From: Rhodococcus sp. SBT000017
GTDB taxonomy: Bacteria; Actinomycetota; Actinomycetes; Mycobacteriales; Mycobacteriaceae
Assembly: GCF_003688915.1 (NCBI RefSeq)
Contig: NZ_REFU01000004.1
Span: forward strand, 71,628-135,627
DNA length: 64,000 nucleotides
Reading direction: 5' to 3'
The notes beneath the pieces are model-generated. The model was not told the origin of the DNA and searched no databases. It saw nothing but the letters and a program-made list of their open reading frames with translations. Shown here one piece after another: positions 17,793 to 26,588 of the stretch; the stretch's first letter is position 1, and every line of letters begins with the position of its first letter. The position numbers and the translations under genes were made by a program.

Positions 17793-18104
17793 CTACGGGA
17801 GCTTGGACGCGAGGACGTCGGCCGCCAGGATCTCGGGTGCTGCGCCGAGGAGGTGCTGGTTGGCCATCAGGGCTGCGACGATGGCGCCGTTGGCGTGGGC
17901 GTCGCGAGCGGCCTCGTCGGGGAATGCATCGAAGATCCAGAAGGTGTCGGCGTGGGTCCTAGCCGCGAACCAGACAATCGTTCCTACTTCTTCGTTGGCG
18001 AGTGCGACAGCGCCGGCGAGCAGATCGGCGAGCGCGTCGTGCTGTCCATCGGCCGCGACGATCTTGGCGACGAAGGCATACGGAAGTGATGCGGGTGTGG
18101 ACAT
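17793..18104 (-). CDS. ABM-family monooxygenase/dimeric alpha-beta barrel protein
   Basis: A 103-residue protein with AAGGAG upstream of its ATG. The pattern (FVAKIVAADGQHDALADLL, NEEVGTIVWFAARTHADTFWIFDAFPDEAARDAH) is that of antibiotic-biosynthesis-monooxygenase (YgiN-type) proteins, which oxidise quinone-like or small aromatic substrates without cofactor. It is divergent from an AraC-type regulator gene 107 bases away, the probable controller of this gene. Confidence 0.8.
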   Translation of the reverse strand: MSTPASLPYAFVAKIVAADGQHDALADLLAGAVALANEEVGTIVWFAARTHADTFWIFDAFPDEAARDAHANGAIVAALMANQHLLGAAPEILAADVLASKLP

Positions 18105-18211
18105 GAGGGGTTCTCCTTGAAGTCGGGGTTCTTCGTGGGGCGAGTTCAGCGTACGACGAGCGAGGGCCGGTGGGGAGTGGCGTATACGACAGTATTGCTA
18201 TTGTTCGCGCC

Positions 18212-19153
18212 ATGCGTATCGGACTGATCGCGATCGACGGCTGCTTCGGTTCGGCTGTCGCGTCGGTCATCGACATCGTGCGGGTGGCCGACGGAGCCCG
18301 CGGCGATGTCGACCCGCGGATCGACCCGATCGAACTCGCCATCCTCGGACCGAAACGGCGAGTGACCACGACGGCATCGATGACCCTGTCGGTAGACCAC
18401 CCGCTGTCGGAGTCCGGAGAGTTCGACGTGGTCGTCGTCCCTGCGCTTGGAACCCTCACGGCCGCCGCTACCAACGACGCCCTCCAGAGCCGAGATGCAC
18501 GTTCGGTCATCGCCTCACTCGGGCGCCTCGACGACGCGACCACCCGGATCGCCGCGGCGTGCACCGGCGTGTTCGCCGTCGCCGAGACTGGACGGATGCA
18601 TCATCGGCGGGCGACGACCAGCTGGTTCCTGGGGCCGGAGTTCCTGAAGCGCTATCCGACCGTCGCCCTCGATCTCGACACCATGGTCGTGGTCGACGGG
18701 AACCTCGTCACCGCCGGCGCCGCGTTCGCCCACATCGACCTCGCGCTCTCACTCGTGCGATCGATCAGCCCCGACCTGGCCCAACATGTCGCCAAGCTCC
18801 TCATCATCGACGAGCGTCCGTCGCAGGCGGCCTTCGTCGCCTACGAACATCTCCGGCACGAGGACCCGATCGTCGTCGAGTTCGAACGCTTCGTGCGCGC
18901 CCGCCTGGACGAACCGTTCAACGTCGCCTTCGTCGCGCAGTCGCTCGGCATCAGCCGGCGCACCCTCGAACGACGAGTCCGTGCGGCGCTCAACCTCACT
19001 CCGCTCGGCTTCGTCCAACGGCTTCGCATCGAACGAGCGCGGCACCTCTCAGCAACCACGGACCTCACCTCCGCCGAGATCGCGCTACGGGTCGGCTACG
19101 CGAACGCCGAGACTCTGCGCTCCCTCCTGCGCAGGGAGCGACGCCGTTCCTGA
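18212..19153 (+). CDS. GATase1-like AraC family transcriptional regulator
   Basis: A 313-residue protein. The N-terminal part is a DJ-1/PfpI-like domain (IGLIAIDGCFGSAVASVIDIVRVAD; RIAAACTGVFAVAETG, with the nucleophile-elbow Cys; RRATTSWFLGPEFLKRYP). The C-terminal part is an AraC helix-turn-helix pair (FVAQSLGISRRTLERRVRAAL; SAEIALRVGYANAETLRSLLRRE). The ATG at 18212 begins MRIGLIA, the natural start of this family. Divergent from the ABM gene, which it probably regulates in response to a small reactive molecule. Confidence 0.87.
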   Translation: MRIGLIAIDGCFGSAVASVIDIVRVADGARGDVDPRIDPIELAILGPKRRVTTTASMTLSVDHPLSESGEFDVVVVPALGTLTAAATNDALQSRDARSVIASLGRLDDATTRIAAACTGVFAVAETGRMHHRRATTSWFLGPEFLKRYPTVALDLDTMVVVDGNLVTAGAAFAHIDLALSLVRSISPDLAQHVAKLLIIDERPSQAAFVAYEHLRHEDPIVVEFERFVRARLDEPFNVAFVAQSLGISRRTLERRVRAALNLTPLGFVQRLRIERARHLSATTDLTSAEIALRVGYANAETLRSLLRRERRRS

Positions 19154-19646
19154 CCTATCGCCATGCCTGTAGCCGGTGTCCTAGCGCTCGGTTGGAACCA
19201 CCTCTCAGCACGTCGCGTCGACGCTCCTGCGTCGCCCCTGGACGACCCACTCGACACGCCCGCAGCACAGGCCATGTGACGTGCCCCGGCTTCCCGGGCG
19301 GTCGGGGTTGGGTGGCTGTGATGTCGCTGCGTTCTCGTCGAGGGGGTCAGCAGACCCGATCAGGGTCGATTGGGATGAGCCGCGAAGGCGGTCAGGTCAG
19401 GGCGGCCGAAGCCGGCCGGCGGGGTAGCGTCGGACACGTCGAGGTCTTTCGGATGGATGGCGTAGGAACCTCCATCGTCGGGAGACCTCGACGTCTATCT
19501 GCGGACCGACGCGCCCGGCCGACCTACACCCTCATCTGGGAAGAGCCGGCAAAGTCCGTAAGCAGACAACGCCCTGCGTGCCTCGACACAGGCAACGACA
19601 GTTTCTGTGCACGTGCAGTACGGGGATCGAGAACATGGGGTGAAAG
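19154..19646. other. intergenic region, no gene seen
   Basis: About 490 bases. Overlapping open frames exist, but none shows protein-like composition, a ribosome site or motifs. The right end should contain the promoter of the EAL gene. Confidence 0.4.
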
Positions 19647-20916
19647 TTGGGCGTCGACGGTGACTTCGATGAGCGTTTCGGCTCACTGAGCTCAGTTTTT
19701 CAGCCGATCGTCGACTCGAGGACCGGGCTGGTGGTTGCCCACGAGGCACTGACCAGGTGGCCGGCCTTCCCCGACACGTCGCCGGAACAGATCTTCGACA
19801 TCGCCCGCACGATGGGAATGGCCGAGGAGTTGGACCGTAGATGCATAGCCTCAGCAGTTGCTGCAGCGGCACAGTTCACCCCCGCCGACCACCCGCCGCG
19901 CACGTTGTTCGTCAACATAGAAGCCGACGCAATGTCCTCCGAGAACTCGTCGACTTCGGCCCGCCGCCTCAGCGAACTGTTGCGATCAGGCGGCTCGCAG
20001 ATTCGGCCCGTCGCGGAATTCGCTGAACGCTCCCTGCTCACCGACCCGGCGCGATTGCTCCGGTCCGCTGACCGACTCCGGCGCGACGGCATCATCATCG
20101 CTCTCGACGACGTCGGTGCCGACCCCGATTCGATGGTGGTACTGCCCCTTCTCGCACCCGAGGTGATCAAACTCGACAGATCGCTGCTCGACGACGACCT
20201 CCCCGGCGACAAGCTCGCCACCTTGCTTGCCGTCCTTGCCTACGCGAGCCGGTTCGATGTCGCCCTGATCGCCGAAGGAATCGAAACCGAGAGACAGAAG
20301 GACAAGGCGATCGCGTGGGGTGCCGCGTACGGACAAGGATTTCACCTCGGGCGGCCCGCCCCCTCGATGCATCCCCGACGTCGTCCTTTCCTATGCTGCC
20401 ACGCCCTCCTGCGACGAGACCGTTGACAGAGATACTCGACGATCGCGCCACCGACACGACGTCGATCTCGCTGCTCACGTTCATCTCCGATCACCTGCTC
20501 GACTTCGCAATGACCACCACCGAAACTCTGACGATCGTGATCGCATTCCGAGAACCCGACTTGTGCACCGCCGACATGGCGCGAACGCTGCAGCATCTGG
20601 CACGCAAGCACCCGTATGTGAAGGCACTCGGCGCACCTCGTGCACTGTTCACCGCCACCGACGGGGTACGTCACGCTGACCTGGTTCAACCTTCGAAAGA
20701 ATCGGTGCCATCGCCGTTATCGGCCAACGGTTCTACTGCGCCCTGGTCGCTCGCCCCCTCGACCCCGACGCTCCAGCGTCGTCGTCGAATCAATGGAGCT
20801 ACTTCTTCACCGTCGATTCAGCCCAGGTCTGCACTGCTGCACACAGGCTGATCGTGGACAGTACGAGTCCCACCGAACCTGCATCCGAACCGCATAAGTC
20901 CAGCGGGCTGGGCTGA
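19647..20916 (+). pseudogene. cyclic-di-GMP phosphodiesterase with DICT domain, split into three frames
   Basis: The first frame (19647 to about 20385) encodes an EAL domain: VFQPIVD, HEALTRW, LFVNIEADAM, IIALDDVGADPDS, VIKLDRSLL, LIAEGIETE and YGQGFHLGRP. The protein then continues in a second frame as the start of a DICT sensory domain (LTEILDDRATDTTSIS ... RKHPYVKALGA ... DGVRHADLV). From about 20695 it continues in a third frame (AIAVIGQRFYCALVARPLD ... WSYFFTVDSA) to a stop at 20916. Two one-base shifts, each equal to a lost base, restore an EAL-DICT protein of about 420 residues. This is either a recent pseudogene or sequence error. Confidence 0.75.
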
Positions 20917-21272
20917 GACTCGAAGTTCAACCGTGCTCAACGCCGATGTCTCGGCGAGACATGCACTCAACTGGTAGTACTCGGGCCGACGTCCGTAACA
21001 CCCTCACAACCGGCGCTGCACAAGTCGAGAACGGTGTATTTCGAGCTCGTGGCGATCGGTCCGTTCGCGGGTGGGAGGGTCGAGCATCTGCCGGAGCGTT
21101 CGATCGTCGACCGGACACTGCACCGCGCCGACCCGGCAGCCCGCAGATCGGCGTGCCGTCGGTGACTTGTCGTCGATGTGGCAGGTTGACCGCATGACGT
21201 GAAACGGCGCGCGTGGCGGCGGGGTCTCGGTGCGTGGATGTCTACCCACGCACCGAGGTGCATGCCGGTCGA
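20917..21272. other. intergenic region, no gene seen
   Basis: About 355 bases between the end of the EAL-DICT frame and the end of the MscS-like gene on the other strand. No motif or clear terminator was recognised. Confidence 0.4.
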
Positions 21273-22004
21273 TCAGTAGCGGTGCTGTGCTTCGTTCTTG
21301 GCGTGCTGGGCCTGCTGCTTTACAGAGGGCGCGTTGGCGGCCTGTTCCTTGATCCGGGGCATTTCGTCCTCGGCCTTGGTCAAGTAGCCCTCCCAGCGCT
21401 TGGCCATCGGCTGGACGAGTCCGCCGCCGACACCGACGACGAGAATCCCGCCGAGTGTGGCCAGGACGGCGATCAGGATCGGCGTGGTGACCGTGGTGGC
21501 GACACCGATCTGGTTGAGAGCTGCGATGACACCGAAACCGAGGATGAACACCGACGCGATGTTGGCGAGGGTCTTGCCGTAGGACAGTCCGCCGAGGGAG
21601 TTCGAGATCAGCTCACGTACTGCGGCTGCGATGGCCGAGGCAACCACGATGATGATGATGGCCACGATCAGGCGCGGGAGGAACGCGATGATCTGGCTCA
21701 GGAGCACGCTGATCGGATTAGCGGGGAACACCCCGAATGCCAACTGCAACACAAACAGCACCAAGGCGTAGTAGATGATCTTCGAGACGACGTCACTGGC
21801 ATCGTATTTGCTGTTCTCGAGTGCTTTCTTCACTCCGCCGCGTTCGACCGCACGGTCGAATCCGACGCGTTCGAGGATGGCCGAGAGAGCTTTTCCGATG
21901 GCCTTGGCGAGGACGATTCCGATCACCAGGATCACCAGGAACAGCAGCAGTTTGGGCACGAACTCTGCGATGGTCGACAGAGCGTTGTTGAGTGCTTCGG
22001 ACAT
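21273..22004 (-). CDS. small-conductance mechanosensitive channel-like membrane protein
   Basis: A 243-residue protein with five hydrophobic segments (KLLLFLVILVIGIVLAKAIG; IIYYALVLFVLQLAFGVF; LPRLIVAIIIIVVASAIAAAV; IASVFILGFGVIAAL; ILIAVLATLGGILVVGVGGG). The last one is glycine-rich, like the pore helix of MscS/CmpX-type proteins. A charged C-terminal tail follows, and there is no large cytoplasmic beta domain. A role in turgor or envelope stress is inferred. A CRP-like site sits about 310 bases upstream. Confidence 0.75.
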   Translation of the reverse strand: MSEALNNALSTIAEFVPKLLLFLVILVIGIVLAKAIGKALSAILERVGFDRAVERGGVKKALENSKYDASDVVSKIIYYALVLFVLQLAFGVFPANPISVLLSQIIAFLPRLIVAIIIIVVASAIAAAVRELISNSLGGLSYGKTLANIASVFILGFGVIAALNQIGVATTVTTPILIAVLATLGGILVVGVGGGLVQPMAKRWEGYLTKAEDEMPRIKEQAANAPSVKQQAQHAKNEAQHRY

Positions 22005-22551
22005 AGTTTCCAGTACTTTCTGATCGTGTGAACGGTGACGAACCGCAAGGGGTCACGCGTCGAGCCTGCGTAACCGCAGAACCGAGGATGAACTCGGACG
22101 CGACACGTGCAGGTGATGACTTTGCGACTTGTCACCGAAGGGCGGTGTGCGCTGGGCGGTCGGTGCGCGCCGCACACAGGCGAAGCGGCCCCCAGTGGGG
22201 AGTATGCTTCGCGGTCGACCCCGGGCACCCCCGAATCTGGAGGTGCGCGACGCCATCGCGTTCGAAGCCGACCTGTTGTGTGACGACGAGAGCGACCCAC
22301 ACCGTACGCAATAGTGATACAGATCACATTATGTGGTCGCTTGCTGGGATGCGAGCGACGGCTGTAGCTCGACGAGGTCGAGAGCATTGCAGGGTCGGGG
22401 TGTCGCCGCCGAAGACAATGCCGCAGCTCGTACCTGCCGATGAGCGGTTGGATACTGCTCTGGAGCCGACACCGGCGGACATGCCGGGGCATGGCACTGA
22501 CACTGACACTGACATCGGGGTCGGGCGCGGCGGATCTCGGGTGCGAAGCAA
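22005..22551. other. intergenic region with one CRP-like palindrome
   Basis: About 550 bases between the starts and ends of two minus-strand genes. Apart from the GTGA-N6-TCACA palindrome at 22314-22328 I see no gene; the many open frames here look like shadows. Confidence 0.4.
22314..22328. promoter_or_regulatory. CRP/GlxR-like operator 1
   Basis: GTGATACAGATCACA fits the CRP/GlxR consensus TGTGA-N6-TCACA except for the first base. It is on the upstream side of the MscS-like gene, and a near-copy lies in the divergent ECF sigma/Asp23 promoter. Confidence 0.6.
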
Positions 22552-23361
22552 CTATCCCGGTGCAGTGGTGGTCAGTGTGTCGATGATGTCGTGGGCGATG
22601 TCGCGGAGTTTGCGGTGCGAAGTCTGCGATTGGGAACGCATGAGCGCGAACGCGGCGTCGGCATCGATGCGGTGCAATGCCATGAGCATGCCTTTGGCCT
22701 GTTCGATGGGCGCACGATGTTCGATTGCTTCGCGCAGAGCGATCGATACTTCGGATGCGGACTTGAAGCGTGCGTAGTCACCGATCGCGCGTGCGGTGGC
22801 GGTGGTGAGCACATCGAGGACGTCGGCGTCGAGTGCGTCGAATGCTGCGGGCGCGCGGCCGTAGAGGTTGAGCGCACCGAGAGTGATGTCCGCGGTACGC
22901 AGCGGCGCTGCGAGAAACGAGTGGATGCCTTCGCGCGCGGCGTCGGCGGCGAACCCCGGCCAGCGCTGCTCGCAGTGATCGACATCGACCAAGACGATCT
23001 CGCCGCTGCGGGCAGCGTGCAGGCAGGGCCCGTCACCTGCGGCGTATTGACGAGCATCGACCTCGAGGGTGCGATCGTCGGTGTGGACTGCGGTGTAGAT
23101 GCTGCCGCCGAGTTCGATGGTGACTCCGGCACTGTCCGCGCCGTCGATGGCGTCGGCGGCGACCTCGACGATGCGCTGCAGGAGCACGACCAGATCGTCT
23201 TCGTCGGATATCGATCCACCGAGCGCGATGAGCATCGCTCCGAGCTGCGCCGGGTCCAGGCCCTCTCTGGCGGCAGCCGTGGCGATATCGGAGGCGTCGT
23301 CGGTGGCACCGATCGGTGTGGCGGCCAGGATGGAAGCGCTGGTGGCATCGGTGTTGTCCAT
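22552..23361 (-). CDS. GAF and ANTAR domain protein (RNA-binding antiterminator type)
   Basis: A 269-residue product from the ATG at 23361 (AGGGG just upstream); an upstream ATG at 23439 has no ribosome site. The GAF domain spans LVVLLQRIVEVAADAIDGADSAGVTI to LGALNLYGRAPAAF. The ANTAR domain is C-terminal (IALREAIEHRAPIEQAKGMLMALHRIDADAAFALMRSQSQTS read in pieces), with the conserved IEQAKG and ALMRSQS elements. ANTAR domains bind paired RNA hairpins to prevent termination. The ligand of GAF is unknown. It sits among stress genes. Confidence 0.9.
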   Translation of the reverse strand: MDNTDATSASILAATPIGATDDASDIATAAAREGLDPAQLGAMLIALGGSISDEDDLVVLLQRIVEVAADAIDGADSAGVTIELGGSIYTAVHTDDRTLEVDARQYAAGDGPCLHAARSGEIVLVDVDHCEQRWPGFAADAAREGIHSFLAAPLRTADITLGALNLYGRAPAAFDALDADVLDVLTTATARAIGDYARFKSASEVSIALREAIEHRAPIEQAKGMLMALHRIDADAAFALMRSQSQTSHRKLRDIAHDIIDTLTTTAPG

Positions 23362-23475
23362 GGCCCCTGATGAAAGCACACGCGTGGAGGTGAAGCGACG
23401 CCAGATGGCACGGGAGTGATGGTCGGTCTGGAAGTACATCGTAGAAAGTGAAAATAGGCGGCGGCTGACCGCCGG

Positions 23476-23979
23476 TCACGACGTCAGCGGATTGCCGTCC
23501 ACGATGTCGGTGACTGCGACATCGACCGCAGGACCGCCGCGGGTAGAGCTACTTCCGTCTCCGGAGCCGACCGGAGTTGTACCCATGATGTCGTCGACGA
23601 CATCGAGTACGGTGCGGCGGATTCGGTCGGCGAGGATGTCGAGTTCGCTGCCGTATCGGGCGGTGAGTTCGACCCTTATCGTGCGCAGGTGAGCATTGTC
23701 GGTGAGCACCTCTATGACACGCGGGACGCAGATCTCGTCGAGACGCACTGCACGTGCGATCGCGCCGCGAAGAACGAGATCGCTGACCGCGAGTGTTCCG
23801 AGGGCCGAGGTGTCATCGCTGACCCCGGTCTCGCTCATGTCGATCGGCCAGCCTCCGCGCGGGGCGGCGCGAACGGCGTCGACCACCGCGCCGGCGATTC
23901 GGTCCCACCCAGGTTCGGGTAGCTCTCGCAGGACGGTGCAGGCTCTTGTCCAGAATGCAGCGACAGGATCGTCGTTCAT
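23476..23979 (-). CDS. Asp23/Gls24-related envelope stress protein
   Basis: A 167-residue protein whose ATG overlaps the stop of the ECF sigma gene (ATGA). The second half (VRLDEICVPRVIEVLTDNAHLRTIRVELTARYGSELDILADRIRRTV read in pieces) has the alternating beta-alpha pattern of Asp23-type proteins in this cluster. The N-terminal half includes a short helical region (AAFWTRACTVLRELPEPGWDR). Coupling to a sigma factor gene suggests an anti-sigma-like or stress-effector role; this is inference. Confidence 0.6.
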   Translation of the reverse strand: MNDDPVAAFWTRACTVLRELPEPGWDRIAGAVVDAVRAAPRGGWPIDMSETGVSDDTSALGTLAVSDLVLRGAIARAVRLDEICVPRVIEVLTDNAHLRTIRVELTARYGSELDILADRIRRTVLDVVDDIMGTTPVGSGDGSSSTRGGPAVDVAVTDIVDGNPLTS

Positions 23980-24557
23980 CGCCACCTCATCAGTCGTTGA
24001 CTCAACATCGCGCGGGCGCGACGATGCTGGCCCCGCACAGCATCGGGACTCAATCCCAGAGCGGCTCCGATTTCCGGAAAAGTGTGCCCCTCGATTTCCC
24101 GTAACACCCATGATGCACGCTGACGCAGAGGAAGCTCGGCGAGTGCGGCTTCGAGTGCCTCGACGAACTGCGCGTTGGAGGCGAATTCGAACGGGTCGAC
24201 CGCCCGGGGATCGGCGAGGGGCTGGAGCAGTTTGTCGTCGACAGGTTGGGCATGTTTGACGCGGGTGGAATCGATCACCTTGCGCGAGCAGATGGCGAAC
24301 AACCAGGTCCGCACCGCGGAGTCGCCTCGGAAGCTGGACAGTTGTCGCCATGCCGCGACGAACGTGTCCTGTACGACCTCGTGGACCGCGCCCTCGTCGC
24401 GCAGCATGCGCCGCGCATATCGATGCAGCACAGGGCCGTGCCGCAGAACCAGGGTCTCGAACGCGGTGCGGTCGCCGGCCACCGCTGCGTCGACCAACAC
24501 ACGGTCACTGACCTTGGAGGAGAGAGATAGCGACGGCAGAGAAGAGCGTGGTGTCAT
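23976..24557 (-). CDS. ECF-type RNA polymerase sigma factor
   Basis: A 193-residue product from the ATG at 24557 with CAGGAG 8 bases upstream. Region 2 reads FETLVLRHGPVLHRYARRML ... VHEVVQDTFVAAWRQL ... RTWLFAICSRKVID. Region 4 reads LPLRQRASWVLREIEGHTFPEIGAALGLSPDAVRGQHRRARAML in pieces. No anti-sigma gene of the usual zinc type follows; instead an Asp23-like gene overlaps its end. It is divergent from the Asp23 operon, with a CRP-like site between them. Confidence 0.9.
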   Translation of the reverse strand: MTPRSSLPSLSLSSKVSDRVLVDAAVAGDRTAFETLVLRHGPVLHRYARRMLRDEGAVHEVVQDTFVAAWRQLSSFRGDSAVRTWLFAICSRKVIDSTRVKHAQPVDDKLLQPLADPRAVDPFEFASNAQFVEALEAALAELPLRQRASWVLREIEGHTFPEIGAALGLSPDAVRGQHRRARAMLSQRLMRWR

Positions 24558-24666
24558 CGCGGCACTCCTGTCCCATCGACGCCGTCGTGGGTATGAGGCA
24601 AGTGCGGCGCGCCGAGGTCGGCTGGCCCGTCCACAGAGATCTACACCCGCGACCCCGACCTCAAAC

Positions 24667-24681
24667 GTGATATAGATCACA
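24667..24681. promoter_or_regulatory. CRP/GlxR-like operator 2
   Basis: GTGATATAGATCACA, a close fit to TGTGA-N6-TCACA, lies in the 207-base gap between the ECF sigma gene and the Asp23 operon. It could control both directions. Confidence 0.65.
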
Positions 24682-24764
24682 TCAAGGCGGTGTCCGGTCC
24701 GGCAGGTTCGATCCGTCCTCCCTGATGTACGCCCACTTGCCTCCCCTCGGAAGGACCATTTTCG

Positions 24765-25238
24765 ATGACCAGCACCACGCCCACCGCACCCGCAGTCACC
24801 ACGGACGAAGCAGGCTCATCGCGTAGTTCGGCTCTGGTGAGCAGTCAGGGCAAGACATCGATTGCCGACACGGTGGTGTCCAAGATCGCCGGGCTTGCCA
24901 CCCGCGAGGTACACGGGGTCTACGACCTCGGCGGGGGCGCATCCCGCGTCGTCGGTGTCCTGCGTGACCGCATTCCAGGTGCGTCGGTCAACCACTCGCA
25001 GGGTGTCTCGGTCGAGGTCGGAGAAAAGCAGGCCGCCGTCGACATCGACATCGTCGCCGAGTACGGAGTAGCCATTGCCGACCTCGCCGCCGGTATTCGT
25101 CGTAACGTCATCGCAGCACTCGAGCGGATGACCGGCCTCGAGGTCACCGAAGTCAACATCGCTGTCCACGACGTACACCTCGACAACGAGTCGGATGACA
25201 AGGACAGTGACGAGTCCACGATCACCCGGGTGCAGTGA
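24765..25238 (+). CDS. Asp23/Gls24 family envelope stress response protein
   Basis: A 157-residue protein preceded by GGAAGGA. The Asp23 core is clear: TSIADTVVSKIAGLATREVHGVYDLG, then GVSVEVGEKQAAVDIDIVAEYGV, IRRNVIAALERMTGLEVTEVNIAV. The N-terminal 30 residues and the acidic C-terminus are low complexity. First gene of an operon of at least four Asp23/AmaP-like proteins. In Gram-positives such proteins anchor under the membrane through AmaP and respond to cell-envelope stress. Confidence 0.9.
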   Translation: MTSTTPTAPAVTTDEAGSSRSSALVSSQGKTSIADTVVSKIAGLATREVHGVYDLGGGASRVVGVLRDRIPGASVNHSQGVSVEVGEKQAAVDIDIVAEYGVAIADLAAGIRRNVIAALERMTGLEVTEVNIAVHDVHLDNESDDKDSDESTITRVQ

Positions 25239-25573
25239 CTTCGGCGAAGCAACCCGCGGGCGCTGACGAGGTCGACCTGCTCGCTGCAGCGGTGCGCGCG
25301 GTCCCTGGCGTCGCAGCCCTGCATCCCGGAATGTTCGGGGAGGTCGGAACCTACCTACCCGGTCGCCGAGTGCCGGGGATCCGCACCGTCGGTGATGTCA
25401 CCGAAGTGCACGTGAGCATCGTCTTCGACGCCTCGGTCCGCGACACCGCCGTCCGTGTCCGCAGCGTCGTGTCCGCTCTGACCGGCGGCACGGTCGACGT
25501 CACGGTCGAGGACGTCGTACCGGGGTCGACAGCCGAACCCGTCGACAGCGGACCTGCACGCGAGCGGCCGTGA
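25235..25573 (+). CDS. Asp23-like protein, shortened
   Basis: A 112-residue protein, GTG start overlapping the preceding stop. It keeps an Asp23-like beta-alpha pattern (VDLLAAAVRAVPGVAALHPG; TEVHVSIVFDASVRDTAVRVRSVVSAL; VDVTVEDVVPG) but lacks the strongly conserved VxG-Y motif of the first gene. It probably pairs with the other members of the cluster. Confidence 0.7.
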   Translation: MTSAKQPAGADEVDLLAAAVRAVPGVAALHPGMFGEVGTYLPGRRVPGIRTVGDVTEVHVSIVFDASVRDTAVRVRSVVSALTGGTVDVTVEDVVPGSTAEPVDSGPARERP

Positions 25574-25872
25574 CGGAGCCGGCGTGCTCCCTACCGTCCC
25601 CGGACAGTGACGCCGGTGATATGGGGAGATGGCTGACCCACGGCGACCGATGCACCGCCCGACGTAGTGCAGCGCAGGCACTGCACCCCGACGTCGGGGG
25701 ATCGGCGACGGCGCTCGCTCGCGCGTTCGCCGAGATCGATGCCGCGTACGGAGGTGGTGTCTACTGCGCCGGTGTCGTCACCACCACCGCGGTGCACCGC
25801 ACCAGTTGCGGCCCGATCCGCGCCATCGTCAGGGTGCGACAACTACGTATACGCCGCATCGACAGCCCCTGA
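25570..25872 (+). CDS. small protein with J-domain-like segment
   Basis: A 100-residue protein with a GTG start overlapping the previous stop. The middle (ARRSAAQALHPDVGG ... ALARAFAEIDAAYGGG) matches the helix II-HPD-helix III part of J domains, with an HPD tripeptide. The C-terminal part is unlike any family I know. If functional it might recruit an Hsp70 to the Asp23 assembly; that is inference. Confidence 0.6.
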   Translation: MTEPACSLPSPDSDAGDMGRWLTHGDRCTARRSAAQALHPDVGGSATALARAFAEIDAAYGGGVYCAGVVTTTAVHRTSCGPIRAIVRVRQLRIRRIDSP

Positions 25873-25981
25873 CACCAGCCCTTGACAAGGCGCTTGCTGC
25901 AGGCCTCCGGCTCGAATCATCACCTGCCCATCAGGCCCGAATGTCCATCCACGCTGCTTCACTCGACGAAGGATCACCATC

Positions 25982-26161
25982 ATGACTACTTCCACAGTCG
26001 GCCTGCTCGCCGGCCTGCTTCTGGCGATCGCCGCTGCGGCCGGCGGATTCGTCGGGTTCGTCCTCGCCCTACTGCTCGGCGCAGCCGGTTATGCACTCGG
26101 TGCCCACCGCGACGGTGAACTGGACCTCGGTGCACTCCTACGAGGCCGCGGCCGTGGCTGA
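25982..26161 (+). CDS. 59-aa DUF2273-like small membrane protein
   Basis: ATG at 25982, preceded by AAGGATC about 10 bases upstream. One long glycine- and alanine-rich hydrophobic stretch (VGLLAGLLLAIAAAAGGFVG continuing through FVLALLLGAAGYALG) is followed by HRDGELDLGALLRGRGRG. Small two-helix proteins of this type accompany Asp23 genes in actinobacteria and firmicutes. The stop overlaps the GTG of the next gene. Confidence 0.75.
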   Translation: MTTSTVGLLAGLLLAIAAAAGGFVGFVLALLLGAAGYALGAHRDGELDLGALLRGRGRG

Positions 26162-26588
26162 CGTGGCCCATCCCTCGAGCCCTCTCGCGTCGGAGGGGTC
26201 GCGAGAGGGACAGGGGCGTCAGATGGCAGCGCCATCGAACCGCGGCACGTTGACCGTCAAGGACAAGGTCGCGCAGCATCTCGCCGTCCGCGCCGCCCTC
26301 GACACCGCAGGAGTGCGCACTCACGCCGGCGGACTCGACAAGCTCACCGGCCGCGAACTGCCGCGGGTCGACGTGAGCGTGTCCGGTGACCACGTGCGTG
26401 CCACCGTCGACATCGCGGTGCAGTGGCCGCAGCCGCTCACTACTGTGACCGCGGCAGTACGCGCGAACGTCACCCACGCGCTGTCGACCTGGGCAGGTCT
26501 GACCGTCGACGGCGTCGATGTCAGCGTCGCCGTCGTGGTCACCGAACCAACGGTGAACGGCGATATCAGAGTGGAAAGAGTGACATGA
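26154..26588 (+). CDS. Asp23/Gls24-like protein
   Basis: A 144-residue product from GTG 26154, which overlaps the DUF2273-like stop. An ATG at 26223 with AGGGG upstream would give 121 residues and fits the conserved region better. Core: LTVKDKVAQHLAVRAALDTAGV, LPRVDVSVSGDHVRATVDIAV, VTHALSTWAGLTVDGVDVSVAVVV. This is the divergent Asp23 relative that follows DUF2273-like genes. Confidence 0.7.
   Translation: MADVAHPSSPLASEGSREGQGRQMAAPSNRGTLTVKDKVAQHLAVRAALDTAGVRTHAGGLDKLTGRELPRVDVSVSGDHVRATVDIAVQWPQPLTTVTAAVRANVTHALSTWAGLTVDGVDVSVAVVVTEPTVNGDIRVERVT

Noticed and set aside
18559-19689. 376-codon plus-strand frame
   Set aside because: Arginine- and proline-rich shadow of the AraC-type regulator running into non-coding DNA.
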